NCBI GenBank assembly: GCA_945872065.1
Contig: CAMBYH010000023.1
Coordinates: 1-32,734 of the forward strand
Length of the DNA stretch: 32,734 nt
Origin: Arsukibacterium tuosuense
GTDB taxonomy: Bacteria > Pseudomonadota > Gammaproteobacteria > Steroidobacterales > GCA-2729495
Direction: 5' to 3'
Below the pieces are notes generated by a model. It did not search any database and had not been told where the DNA came from. It worked only from the letters and a program-made list of their open reading frames with translations. A program made the position numbers and the translations under genes. Positions 16,663 through 24,151 of the stretch are shown here, piece by piece. The stretch's first letter is position 1. Each line of letters begins with the position of its first letter.

Positions 16663-17778
16663 TCACCGGGTGGCCGCATCAACCTCAACCGGGTAGGTCA
16701 CGATGTTCTCCGTAGGCCGCGCCCGGGCGGCGACCGTCTGGGCGTCAGCAGCTGACTCCAGCAGCCGGACAGGAAAGCCCCGCCCCTCCTTCGCGGTAGC
16801 GGCAACGAGTACAGCATCGACGGTGATACCGGGAGCGCTGGCCGCTTTCTGGCCAGGCTGCGGCGGGTTGCCGGGCTTGCGCTTCTGGAGTTCGGTGGCG
16901 AGCTGCCTGTCGAGCAGCACCTGAAGATTGCGCGCGTCATCCTCCAGAGCGGGATGTGCCTCCAGGTAGAGATTGCCGTCGCTCCACGCGAGCAGCTGGG
17001 GCTGGTTGACGATCCGCACCTTCGTACCGACTGGAACCTCACTGAACAGCGACTCGATGTCCTCCGGATAGAGCTGCACGCAGCCGTGACTGACGCGCAT
17101 GCCGATTCCCGAGGGCTTGTTGGTTCCGTGGATCAGGTAGGAGGGGAAACCGAGCCGCAGGGCGAAGGCACCGAGGGGATTGTCCGGGCCGGCGGCCACC
17201 TGGGCAGGCAGCGGATCGCCAGCCTCCGCATGCTCCTTGCGAATCGACGCGGGCACGGTCCACACAGGGTCCTTCACCTTCGCGACCACCGTGGTGGTAC
17301 CGATCGGCGTAGCCCAGCCCTCCCGGCCAATACCCACCGGATGTGTAACCACGACCGGCGCCTCACCGGGCGCTGCCTTCGGGTAGTAGAAGATCCGCTT
17401 GGTACCGATGTTCAGGACGATGCCCTCCCGGGGAGCGTCCGGCAGGATGAACTGGGTGGGCAGAACGATCCGCGTGCCAGCCCCGGGCAACCAGGGGTCC
17501 ACGCCCGGATTGGCGTGGACGAGATCGTCGTAGCCCAGGTCGTAGGCCCGGGCGATGTCGCTGAAGGTGTCCTCGTAACGGGCGCGGATGACCTGCATCT
17601 CGCCGACGACTCCGTTGCCGGGGGTCAGCACGAACCGGTCGCTGACGATCGGCGGCAGTTCAGTCGGTGCCTTGACGGCCTGGCCATGGCGCCGGGCCCA
17701 GTCCGGGGTTTTGAACAGCGCGCAGCCGCCAGTGTTCAGTGCAGCCGCGAGCATGACGAGGCGGAGGAGTGGCTGCAT
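16663..17778 (-). CDS. L,D-transpeptidase with LysM domain, lipoprotein
   Basis: 371-residue protein from the ATG at 17778. The signal peptide ends in ALNTGGC, making Cys19 a likely but imperfect lipidation site. A LysM-like domain follows at about residues 63-108 (ARYEDTFSDIARAYDLGYDD). The YkuD catalytic domain is at about 118-250, with His217 in LIHGTN and Cys233 in MRVSHGCVQLYPEDIE. Family members cross-link peptidoglycan stems 3-3 or attach lipoproteins, as ErfK/YbiS/YcfS do. The motif is normally SHGCxR; here the Arg is Gln235. The frame is open for 58 codons upstream, but that part overlaps the M48 gene and has no signal peptide. It begins eight bases after that gene's stop. Confidence 0.9.
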   Translation of the reverse strand: MQPLLRLVMLAAALNTGGCALFKTPDWARRHGQAVKAPTELPPIVSDRFVLTPGNGVVGEMQVIRARYEDTFSDIARAYDLGYDDLVHANPGVDPWLPGAGTRIVLPTQFILPDAPREGIVLNIGTKRIFYYPKAAPGEAPVVVTHPVGIGREGWATPIGTTTVVAKVKDPVWTVPASIRKEHAEAGDPLPAQVAAGPDNPLGAFALRLGFPSYLIHGTNKPSGIGMRVSHGCVQLYPEDIESLFSEVPVGTKVRIVNQPQLLAWSDGNLYLEAHPALEDDARNLQVLLDRQLATELQKRKPGNPPQPGQKAASAPGITVDAVLVAATAKEGRGFPVRLLESAADAQTVAARARPTENIVTYPVEVDAATR

Positions 17779-17786
17779 CCGGAGAC

Positions 17787-18563
17787 CTACCTCTGGCAAT
17801 TGGGTTTCCTGCCTGCTGCCTGGGCGGCGTTGTAGCGCTTCAGGGCTTCCGGCAGCTGCCTGACCAGATCCTGGATCCGGCTGTCGCCCGATGGGTGCGT
17901 GGACAGAAACTGGGGCGCCCCGAGCTTGTTCTTGGCGGCCATGTTCTTCCACAGCTGGATGCTGGCGCTGGGATTGAAGCCTGCATCCGCCATGTAGTTG
18001 AGCCCGATGGTGTCCGCCTCGGTTTCGTTGGCGCGGCTGAAGGGCAGACTTAAGCCCAGTTGCGCCCCCATCGACACGAGGTCGCCAACCCCCGGGCCGG
18101 CACCCAGGACTGCCGTGCCGAGGATCACGCCGCCCTGGGTCGTGGCTTCCCGGTTGGCCCGCTTGAGCGAGTGCTTGAGCGTCACGTGCGCCACCTCGTG
18201 CCCAATGACAGCGGCCAGCTGGTCCTGGTTCTCGGCCACGGCGAGCAGTCCGGTGTACACGCCGATGCGCCCGCCGGGCATGGCGAAGGCGTTGATGTCG
18301 TCACTCTCAAAGAGCACCACCTCCCAGTCCTCCTCCGAGTAGGGCTTCTCCAGTTGCTGGACGATGTCGGCGGACACGCAGTTGACGTAGGCGATCAGCC
18401 TGGCATCCGTGGCCGCTGGAATCTGGGCCCGCATCTCCTGAAACGCCTCCCCCGATTCCGACTCGAGCTCCGACTCGGAGTAGATGGGGAGGGAGCAGGC
18501 GCTGAGCAGCAGCGTGGCCAGGACTATCGGCAGGACGAGCACGAGGCTGGAGCGGGAGTGCAT
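17787..18563 (-). CDS. M48-family metalloprotease, lipoprotein (OMA1/LoiP-like)
   Basis: 258-residue zinc protease from the ATG at 18563. Residues 1-23 form a lipoprotein signal peptide ending in LLSAC. The zinc site HEVAH is at residues 122-126 and the third ligand is Glu182 in NETEADTIGL. NAFAMPGGRIGVYTGLL just before the zinc site is a hallmark of the family, and FLSTHPSGDSRIQDL is the conserved C-terminal STHP element. It should degrade damaged envelope proteins in the periplasm. A GATAAT box lies at 18571-18576 but only eight bases from the ATG, so it would imply a leaderless message. This is the first gene of the co-directional run that ends near 12388. Confidence 0.92.
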   Translation of the reverse strand: MHSRSSLVLVLPIVLATLLLSACSLPIYSESELESESGEAFQEMRAQIPAATDARLIAYVNCVSADIVQQLEKPYSEEDWEVVLFESDDINAFAMPGGRIGVYTGLLAVAENQDQLAAVIGHEVAHVTLKHSLKRANREATTQGGVILGTAVLGAGPGVGDLVSMGAQLGLSLPFSRANETEADTIGLNYMADAGFNPSASIQLWKNMAAKNKLGAPQFLSTHPSGDSRIQDLVRQLPEALKRYNAAQAAGRKPNCQR

Positions 18564-18642
18564 GGCGGGGATTATCCGGCCTGACCGGCGTGAGGGAAAG
18601 CGGGCTGCCCTGGCTGGCCCTGGGCCCGGCCACCGGTTACCC

Positions 18643-18677
18643 AAAAGAAAAGGGCCCGCGACAACTGTCGCGGGCCC
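18643..18677 (-). terminator. Rho-independent terminator of the PEP-CTERM gene
   Basis: Perfect 12-base inverted repeat, GGGCCCGCGACA at 18652-18663 and TGTCGCGGGCCC at 18666-18677, with a two-base spacer. In minus-strand sense it is followed by TTTTCTTTT (18643-18651). It lies 28 bases after the stop of the PEP-CTERM gene and separates it from the M48 gene. Confidence 0.9.
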
Positions 18678-18704
18678 CTGATGGTCGTCAGATGTCGCGT
18701 GGTG

Positions 18705-19661
18705 TCAGGCCGCCATCTTGCGGCGGGCAAAAGCCAGCAGACCAAGACCGGAACCGAACAGCCAGACCGCGGCAGGCACCGGAACCACGCTGCCACTCAG
18801 CTGGATGCGCTCCTGCAGGTTGTTGCCCGAGCCCTTGGTGGTGTACTTGTTGCCCCACATCAGCAGGTCGACGGTGCCGTCACCGTTGTCCCGGATGCCG
18901 GTCCAGTTCACGGGCTTCGTGTAGTTCTGGGAGAGGTTGGTCGAGGTACCGGAGTTGGAGTAGTTGAAGCCGCTCGCGGGGTTGGCGAAGCCGCACAGCA
19001 GGGAACCCACCACCGTCTGGCCCGCAATGCCGAGATCGCACTTGGCGGTGGAGGTGCGGACTCCCGCCGTGGCGCCGGTCAGGGCGATGCTGCCGTTGCC
19101 GAAGGAGTAGTCGAAGAATGACCCGCCAACATTGCCGGAGGTGACACTGGCGGCAACGACGACTTCAAAGCCCACGGTGCCAGTCCAGACCAGGCTGCCC
19201 CCGGTAATGACATTCCAGGTTTCACTCACGCTGGTCACCTGGTCGGTATAGAGGAAGGTCTGCGCGGTGTCCCAGCTCAGGGAACCCAGGTAGCCCGCAC
19301 TGGGGTTCGCCCCCTGCACGGTGTTGGTCTGATAGGTACCGTTGTTGCCAGGGACCACAAACGGGCCCGCATAGCCCGGGACACCGCTAATCCCGCCTTT
19401 GGGGTTGGTGCCCGCCTGCAACTGTTCACAAAAAATCTGCGTGCCGACGGGATTCCCATCCACGCACTTGTTCTGGGGCGAAATGCCGGCGTTGCTGCCA
19501 TCGCCGTAAACGACATTCAGGCTGGACCCGTTGGAGCCGCCCGTCAGCCAGGCCCGGTTGTGGAAGCCGCTCGAGTAATTGAGCGTCAGTATCTCGGCGC
19601 TGGCGGTCCCGGCGGCGCCGGCCAGGAGCGCGGCAGCAAGCAGTTGTCCCCGAATTCTCAT
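18705..19661 (-). CDS. PEP-CTERM (VPxPA type) sorting-domain surface protein
   Basis: 318-residue exported protein. It has a signal peptide (MRIRGQLLAAALLAGAAGTA, cleaved near ASA-E). The mature part is rich in Gly, Ser, Asn and Thr and has four cysteines that could form two disulfides. The C-terminus has the short sorting signal VPVPAAVWLFGSG, a hydrophobic helix GLGLLAFA and a basic end RRKMAA. Such tails are recognised by exosortase/EpsH-type enzymes encoded elsewhere, which fits secretion to the surface or biofilm matrix. The body matches no domain I know. The gene appears to be monocistronic, with its own terminator. No exosortase gene is in the window. Confidence 0.88.
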   Translation of the reverse strand: MRIRGQLLAAALLAGAAGTASAEILTLNYSSGFHNRAWLTGGSNGSSLNVVYGDGSNAGISPQNKCVDGNPVGTQIFCEQLQAGTNPKGGISGVPGYAGPFVVPGNNGTYQTNTVQGANPSAGYLGSLSWDTAQTFLYTDQVTSVSETWNVITGGSLVWTGTVGFEVVVAASVTSGNVGGSFFDYSFGNGSIALTGATAGVRTSTAKCDLGIAGQTVVGSLLCGFANPASGFNYSNSGTSTNLSQNYTKPVNWTGIRDNGDGTVDLLMWGNKYTTKGSGNNLQERIQLSGSVVPVPAAVWLFGSGLGLLAFARRKMAA

Positions 19662-19951
19662 GTGGTATCCCCGCGTTATCTAGGTTCATTTTTGGCCACT
19701 GGCGTGGCCGTTTATTGCACCCATCTGGGAATGCTGGAGCGAGTCTCCCCCTTCCTTACCAAAAAGTCATCTGGCTGCAGAAAAATGCGAGGACTTATGT
19801 TGAATGCATACCTGCCCTCAGGCGCGCTTCCGTCCCCGGGGCCAGCAGGGCGTGGGGCTACTTCCGCAAGGCGGGAAACCTTAATGCCCGTGAGCCGGTC
19901 CATTCCCCGACCGCTCCCCAACCGGGCGGCGGCCATAGACAGGGGAGCACC
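19662..19951. other. Divergent intergenic region of 290 bases
   Basis: Upstream of both the PEP-CTERM gene (-) and a small membrane-protein gene (+). It contains an AT-richer patch around 19755-19810. A 6-base inverted repeat lies in the PEP-CTERM leader (GGCCAC 19694-19699, GTGGCC 19704-19709). Around 19845-19895 nested complementary segments occur: GGGCGT with ATGCCC, and GGCT with AGCC, enclosing a CCGC-AAG-GCGG hairpin. No convincing sigma-70 or sigma-54 promoter was found, and the folded part matches no riboswitch class I know. Confidence 0.4.
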
Positions 19952-20311
19952 ATGCTGAAGACCACCAACGTATTCGCTGTATTGCTTATCGCCCTGGGCG
20001 TCGGCGCCTTCCTCACCTCCTCGAGCCCCACTGCCCTGCTCCCCGCCTATGTGGGCGGCGTGTTGCTGGCCGTTGGGGGGCTCGCCATCGCCTTTGCGAC
20101 AGCCAGCAAGCCCCTGACGACGGTCGCCATGGTGGTCGCGCTGCTGGGGGCGCTGGCCCCGGCGGCCGCGCTGCTGAACCGGGCCAGTCAGATGAGCTCG
20201 CTGGCCCTGACCGTGAACCTGGGGATGCTGGCTCTCTGTGCGACCCTGTTCATCCTCCACGTCCGCTGGTACCTGCAGTCGCGGCGCGCCGCGGCACCCG
20301 CTGCAGGCTAA
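19952..20311 (+). CDS. Small four-helix membrane protein
   Basis: 119-residue protein of unknown function with about four transmembrane helices: about residues 7-22, 27-50, 55-76 and 85-107. It starts MLKTTNVFAVLLIALGVGAF and ends in a basic cytoplasmic tail WYLQSRRAAAPAAG. The open frame runs upstream to 19715, but only the ATG at 19952 has a ribosome site (GGGGAG, five bases away) and gives a membrane-protein start. It converges on sohB, with four bases between the stops. Confidence 0.75.
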   Translation: MLKTTNVFAVLLIALGVGAFLTSSSPTALLPAYVGGVLLAVGGLAIAFATASKPLTTVAMVVALLGALAPAAALLNRASQMSSLALTVNLGMLALCATLFILHVRWYLQSRRAAAPAAG

Positions 20312-20315
20312 GGCC

Positions 20316-21341
20316 TCAGGGAAAGCGGCCGTTCAGGTCCCGCTGGGACACCCAGGCAGCGGCTTCGTCGGCCCCGGCCCGCATGGCAGACAGGACGCGC
20401 TGCTGCAGCGTGGCCCGGGCCCGGAAGGTAAGCCGGAAAACGTCCGCCGACTCGGTGGCCCGCTGCAGGTAGTCGTCGCTGGTCTCCACGGCGTCCACCA
20501 GCTTCAGTTCCAGGGCTCGTGAGCCATACCAGTGCTCCCCCGTGGCCACCGCCTCGATATCGAGGCCTGGCCGGTAGGTCGTGACCACCTGCTTGAAGAG
20601 CGCGTGCACGTCTTCCAGCTCCTCCCGGAGCTTGGCCCGGTCCGCATCGGTGTTCTCGCCAAACATGGTGACCGTGCGCTTGTAGCGCCCCGCGGTGATC
20701 TGCTCGAAGTCCACGCCCCGCGCCTCGAGCAAGCGGTGGAAATTCGGTACCTGGGCAATCACGCCAATGGAGCCGATCACGGCAAACGGGGCCGCGACGA
20801 TCCGGTTGGCCACGCAGGCCATGAGGTAGCCGCCGCTGGCGGCGCCCTTGTCGACGATGGCGGTGAGGGGGATCGACCTGTCCCGCAGGCGCTTCAGCTG
20901 GGAGGCGGCCAGCCCGTGCTCGTGCACCGCGCCGCCGAAGTTTTCCAGGCACAGCACCACCTCGTCCGTCTGGCTGGCCACGCCAAGAATGGCGCTGATC
21001 TCCTCCCGCAGCGCCGGGACTGCAGTGGCCCGGATGTCACCCTTGAACTCCAGGACATAAACCCGGCGCCGGGCGTCGGTGCCGTGGGCGTGTTCCTCAA
21101 GTTTCCGCTGCTTCTTCTCCTGCTTCAGTTCCGTCTTGCGTTCCGCCTTGCTGAGCAACGCGTGGCGCAGCTGCTGGCGCAGGTCCCGGTATTTATCGTT
21201 GAGCTTCTCGATCTTGAGGCCCCCGGCGGCTGGCCCTTTGCGGGACAGGCCCACCGACAGCGCGACGATGGCCGCCACCGCGGCAACCACGGTGACTGCC
21301 TTGGCGAGAAAGAGGCCGTAGTCGAGCAGGAACTGGACCAT
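20316..21341 (-). CDS. sohB: Inner-membrane peptidase SohB (S49 family)
   Basis: 341-residue serine peptidase of the SppA/SohB group. An N-terminal membrane helix (about residues 10-33) is followed by a charged coiled-coil linker (KAERKTELKQEKKQRKLEEH). The S49 domain starts at VYVLEFKGDI. The nucleophile is Ser169 in DKGAASGGYLMA and the general base is Lys221 in AGRYKRTVTMFGENT. Length and domain order match SohB of enterobacteria. It should degrade membrane or periplasmic proteins and signal peptides. The start lies eleven bases after the lipA stop, so both are probably co-transcribed. Confidence 0.93.
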   Translation of the reverse strand: MVQFLLDYGLFLAKAVTVVAAVAAIVALSVGLSRKGPAAGGLKIEKLNDKYRDLRQQLRHALLSKAERKTELKQEKKQRKLEEHAHGTDARRRVYVLEFKGDIRATAVPALREEISAILGVASQTDEVVLCLENFGGAVHEHGLAASQLKRLRDRSIPLTAIVDKGAASGGYLMACVANRIVAAPFAVIGSIGVIAQVPNFHRLLEARGVDFEQITAGRYKRTVTMFGENTDADRAKLREELEDVHALFKQVVTTYRPGLDIEAVATGEHWYGSRALELKLVDAVETSDDYLQRATESADVFRLTFRARATLQQRVLSAMRAGADEAAAWVSQRDLNGRFP

Positions 21342-21352
21342 CGCGGGCAGCG

Positions 21353-22372
21353 TCAGCCGGCCGGCAGGCCGGCGTTATTGCGCTCAAGGGCGCGCTCGGC
21401 ACGATAGCTGGAGCGCACCAGGGGCCCGGCCACGACTTCTACAAAGCCCTTGTTGAGTCCTACCTGCCGGTAGGCCGCAAATTCGTCCGGGTGGACATAC
21501 TGGCGGACGGGCAGGTGGTTGGCCGTGGGGCGCAGATACTGGCCGAGGGTCAGCAGGTCGACCCCGGCATTGCGGAGGTCATCCATGGCCTGTGCCACTT
21601 CGTCGGCAGTCTCGCCGAGACCGAGCATGAGGCTGCTCTTGATCAGCACCTTGCGCTCCGTCGCGATGGCGGTAGCCCTGGCATGAGCGAGCACCTCAAG
21701 GGACTGGTCGTACCCGGCCCGGGGGTCCCGAACCTCCGGCGTCAGCCGGCGGACCGTTTCCAGGTTATGCGCGAACACGGCCACGCCAGAGTTGACCACG
21801 GTAGTGACAGCGGCCAGGTTCCCGGCAAAGTCCGGCGTGAGCGCCTCCACGGCGGTGCCTGGATTGCGCGCCTTGATGGCGCGGACGCAGTCGGCGTAGT
21901 GGCCTGCCCCGCCGTCTGCAAGGTCGTCCCTGTCGACGGACGTGAGGACGACATACTTGAGGCCCATGATTTCCACGGAGCGGGCGGCATTGTCAGGCTC
22001 CCCGGCGTCCAGCCAGCCCCGCGGATTGCCGGTGTCGACAGCACAGAAGCGGCACGCGCGGGTACACACGTGGCCCATGAGCATGATGGTGGCCGTGCCC
22101 GCGTTCCAGCATTCACCGATGTTCGGGCACATGGACTCCTCGCAAACCGTGGCGAGGCGGTGCTCGTGCACCGTCCGCTGAACGTCCGCATACCGGCCAC
22201 CGGACACGAGGCGGACGCGCAGCCAGTCGGGCTTGCGGCCAAGGTCGGTTTCAGGTCGGCCGGTCGGGGCGTTCGTGGCGCGTTGCTTGACCCCGTTGCG
22301 AATGGCGGTAAAGCCGGCGGCGGTGGTGTACTTCGCACCGCTTTCGATAGGAATGCCCTTGAAGGAACTCAT
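21353..22372 (-). CDS. lipA: Lipoyl synthase LipA
   Basis: 339-residue radical-SAM enzyme that inserts two sulfur atoms into the octanoyl group of lipoyl domains. The auxiliary cluster motif is [12 protein letters not shown] (CX4CX5C). The radical-SAM motif is CTRACRFC (CX3CX2C). [10 protein letters not shown] and the C-terminal RSSYRAER element are also typical. The frame continues 27 codons upstream, but the ATG at 22372 gives the usual N-terminus. The protein's start, [20 protein letters not shown], is normal for gammaproteobacterial LipA. The octanoyltransferase gene lipB, often adjacent, is not in the window. Confidence 0.97.
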   Translation of the reverse strand: MSSFKGIPIESGAKYTTAAGFTAIRNGVKQRATNAPTGRPETDLGRKPDWLRVRLVSGGRYADVQRTVHEHRLATVCEESMCPNIGECWNAGTATIMLMGHVCTRACRFCAVDTGNPRGWLDAGEPDNAARSVEIMGLKYVVLTSVDRDDLADGGAGHYADCVRAIKARNPGTAVEALTPDFAGNLAAVTTVVNSGVAVFAHNLETVRRLTPEVRDPRAGYDQSLEVLAHARATAIATERKVLIKSSLMLGLGETADEVAQAMDDLRNAGVDLLTLGQYLRPTANHLPVRQYVHPDEFAAYRQVGLNKGFVEVVAGPLVRSSYRAERALERNNAGLPAG

Positions 22373-22436
22373 GTTCCCATTCTCGCACGGGCTGGGGCGG
22401 CCCGGCGCAGGTGGAACAGCGGCGTGCTGCAGACCC

Positions 22437-22465
22437 AAAAAAAGACCCGGCACAAGGCCGGGTCA
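22437..22465 (-). terminator. Rho-independent terminator after the 65-residue ORF
   Basis: Eight-base stem GACCCGGC (22445-22452) and GCCGGGTC (22458-22465) with a five-base loop. In minus-strand sense it is followed by eight T (22437-22444). It ends transcription of the small gene at 22513-22710 and separates it from lipA. Confidence 0.88.
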
Positions 22466-22512
22466 ATACAGGGGGAACCTAAAAATCAGACCACCACGTC
22501 AGCAGCACACAG

Positions 22513-22710
22513 CTAGTGAATCCTTGACCAGTTGAGGAGCTCCACTTCGTTCTCGTCCCGCTGGAAGTTCAGGGCGAGGACGGCCTCGATCTCCTTGGGT
22601 TCCAGCACCTGGTCCACGCCGTGGTTCAACTCCACCACGCCGCTGTATTCATCGGCGAAGCCCGGCTCCTCAGAGCGCAGCAGGAAGCGGGTGTAGTACT
22701 TCGCGCGCAT
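22513..22710 (-). CDS. 65-residue hypothetical protein
   Basis: Small acidic soluble protein of no known family, from the ATG at 22710: it begins MRAKYYTRFLLRSEEPGFAD and ends NEVELLNWSRIH. The frame opens further upstream to 22836, but that part overlaps the hydrolase gene and has no protein-like features. No good ribosome site precedes the chosen ATG. The strong terminator 48 bases downstream and the plausible, low-bias composition support a real gene. It lies 58 bases after the hydrolase stop and may share its transcript. Confidence 0.6.
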   Translation of the reverse strand: MRAKYYTRFLLRSEEPGFADEYSGVVELNHGVDQVLEPKEIEAVLALNFQRDENEVELLNWSRIH

Positions 22711-22768
22711 GGTCTGAACGTTAGGGAAAAGACCCCCGGGGTACTGTGCGCGACCGCACAGATTTGGG

Positions 22769-23695
22769 TCAGGGCGCGCCGGGACCGGGGCTGCGCCACC
22801 AGCGCGCCAGGGCGGCGCCCGTCGCGGCATTGACAAAGTAGCCGTAGCACCTGTGCACGTTCAGGCCCTCCGCACCGCGGAATGGGTTGATCAGGTCGGT
22901 ACGGTCGCCAATCCCGGCCACAAGGCCCAGTTGCTGCATCTCGGCGAAGTCCTCGGCAAAACGGTGGCCCAGCGCAGTAAGGCCACCGACCGCCGCCAGG
23001 TTTTCCCAGCGGCGAATGCCCCGGGGATAGCGCGCAGCGCCAGTGGCACTGGCGCCCTGCAGCCGGCTCCGGATGTAGCGGGTGCCCAGCGGGCTGCCGA
23101 GGGTCAGAAACAGATCGATCGGACCGACCTCGTCCTGGAGGCTCCAGAGCGTGTCCCAGGCGATGACCGAGCCGAAGCTGTGGGCCATCAGCAGCACGCG
23201 CTCTCCCGCGGCCCAGGAGCGCTGCAACTCAGAGCGCAGGCCTGCGCGAATGCGGTCACCGACGCCGTCAACGTTGTGAAAGTAGCGGTCGGAGGCTGCA
23301 ATGTTGCTGCGGGTATCTTCGTTAGTGAGCCCGTCAATCAGCCAGGGGAAGCGGTCCCCGCAAAGGTGTCCGAAATAGTTCGCGCGCCGGCGGATGCCAA
23401 ACACTTCACGAATGCTGTCTTTGCCGGGCCTGGCGTCGGCGAGCAGTGCGGCGATGCCCGCCTGATCCTGCCGCACATCCCGATAGTTGTCGTAAAGGTG
23501 ATGGCCCCAGAGGGCGAGATGCAGGCACTCCGGAGTGGCAGCCAGTTCAGCCGCTGCTCCGGGATCCGCGCGGCGGACGCCCTCCAGCAGGCAGCGCCAG
23601 AGAGTTTCACGATGGACTTTCGGAGCCGGCTTGGCACGCAGGCCGGGCACGTACAAGATACGCGGGACCAGTTGCGCTTCCGTGCTGGCAGACAT
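22769..23695 (-). CDS. Alpha/beta-hydrolase fold protein
   Basis: 308-residue cytoplasmic protein from the ATG at 23695, with an alternative ATG at 23704. The strand PRILYVPGL at the start and the nucleophile elbow VLLMAHSFGSVIAWD (Ser flanked as A-H-S-F-G) indicate an alpha/beta-hydrolase fold, and FLTLGSPLG follows as in lipase-like members. A late Asp/His pair (DLINPF, GLNVHRCYGYF) could complete the triad. The substrate is unknown. The start is only 13 bases from the divergent gloA start, which leaves no room for two separate promoters between them. Confidence 0.75.
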   Translation of the reverse strand: MSASTEAQLVPRILYVPGLRAKPAPKVHRETLWRCLLEGVRRADPGAAAELAATPECLHLALWGHHLYDNYRDVRQDQAGIAALLADARPGKDSIREVFGIRRRANYFGHLCGDRFPWLIDGLTNEDTRSNIAASDRYFHNVDGVGDRIRAGLRSELQRSWAAGERVLLMAHSFGSVIAWDTLWSLQDEVGPIDLFLTLGSPLGTRYIRSRLQGASATGAARYPRGIRRWENLAAVGGLTALGHRFAEDFAEMQQLGLVAGIGDRTDLINPFRGAEGLNVHRCYGYFVNAATGAALARWWRSPGPGAP

Positions 23696-23708
23696 TGGCG
23701 GCATTCTA

Positions 23709-24128
23709 ATGAAGTACCTGCACACCATGGTTCGCGTGTCCGATCTGGACGCGTCCCTGGACTTCTACTGTACCCAGCTCGGACTCCGGGAACTGAAGCG
23801 GAGCGAGAACGAGCGTGGCCGTTTCACCCTGGTCTTCCTCGCGGCGCCGGGCGACGAGGGCGCTTGTGTCGAGCTCACCTCCAACTGGGACCCGGAAAAC
23901 TACACGGGGGGCCGGAACTTCGGGCATCTGGCCTACCAGGTGGATGACATCTATGCGCTGTGCAGCCGGTTGCAGGCTGCCGGGGTCACCATCAACCGCC
24001 CGCCTCGGGACGGCTACATGGCCTTTGTGCGCTCGCCGGACGGCATCTCCATCGAGCTGCTGCAGAAGGGTGGCCCGCTGCCGCCCCGGGAGCCCTGGAA
24101 ATCGCTGCCGAACATCGGCACCTGGTAA
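23709..24128 (+). CDS. gloA: Lactoylglutathione lyase (glyoxalase I)
   Basis: 139-residue VOC-fold metalloenzyme that isomerises the hemithioacetal of methylglyoxal and glutathione. The N-terminus MKYLHTMVRVSDLDASLDFY carries the first His ligand. VELTSNWDPENYTGGRNFGH holds the first Glu and the second His. DGISIELLQKG holds the last Glu. This is the Ni/Co-type bacterial pattern, and the length is normal. The open frame continues upstream, but the ATG at 23709 gives the canonical start. Confidence 0.95.
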   Translation: MKYLHTMVRVSDLDASLDFYCTQLGLRELKRSENERGRFTLVFLAAPGDEGACVELTSNWDPENYTGGRNFGHLAYQVDDIYALCSRLQAAGVTINRPPRDGYMAFVRSPDGISIELLQKGGPLPPREPWKSLPNIGTW

Positions 24129-24151
24129 GCGGGACTCCTCGGCTCGCCGGA

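Noticed and set aside
19840-19900. Cyclic di-GMP riboswitch or sigma-54 promoter near the PEP-CTERM gene
   Set aside because: A GCAAGG/GGGA-like stretch recalls GEMM but the conserved core is missing; a GG...GC pair has 11 rather than 10 bases between.
21491-22516. Plus-strand frame of 341 codons
   Set aside because: It is antisense to lipA, which carries all cluster-binding cysteines.
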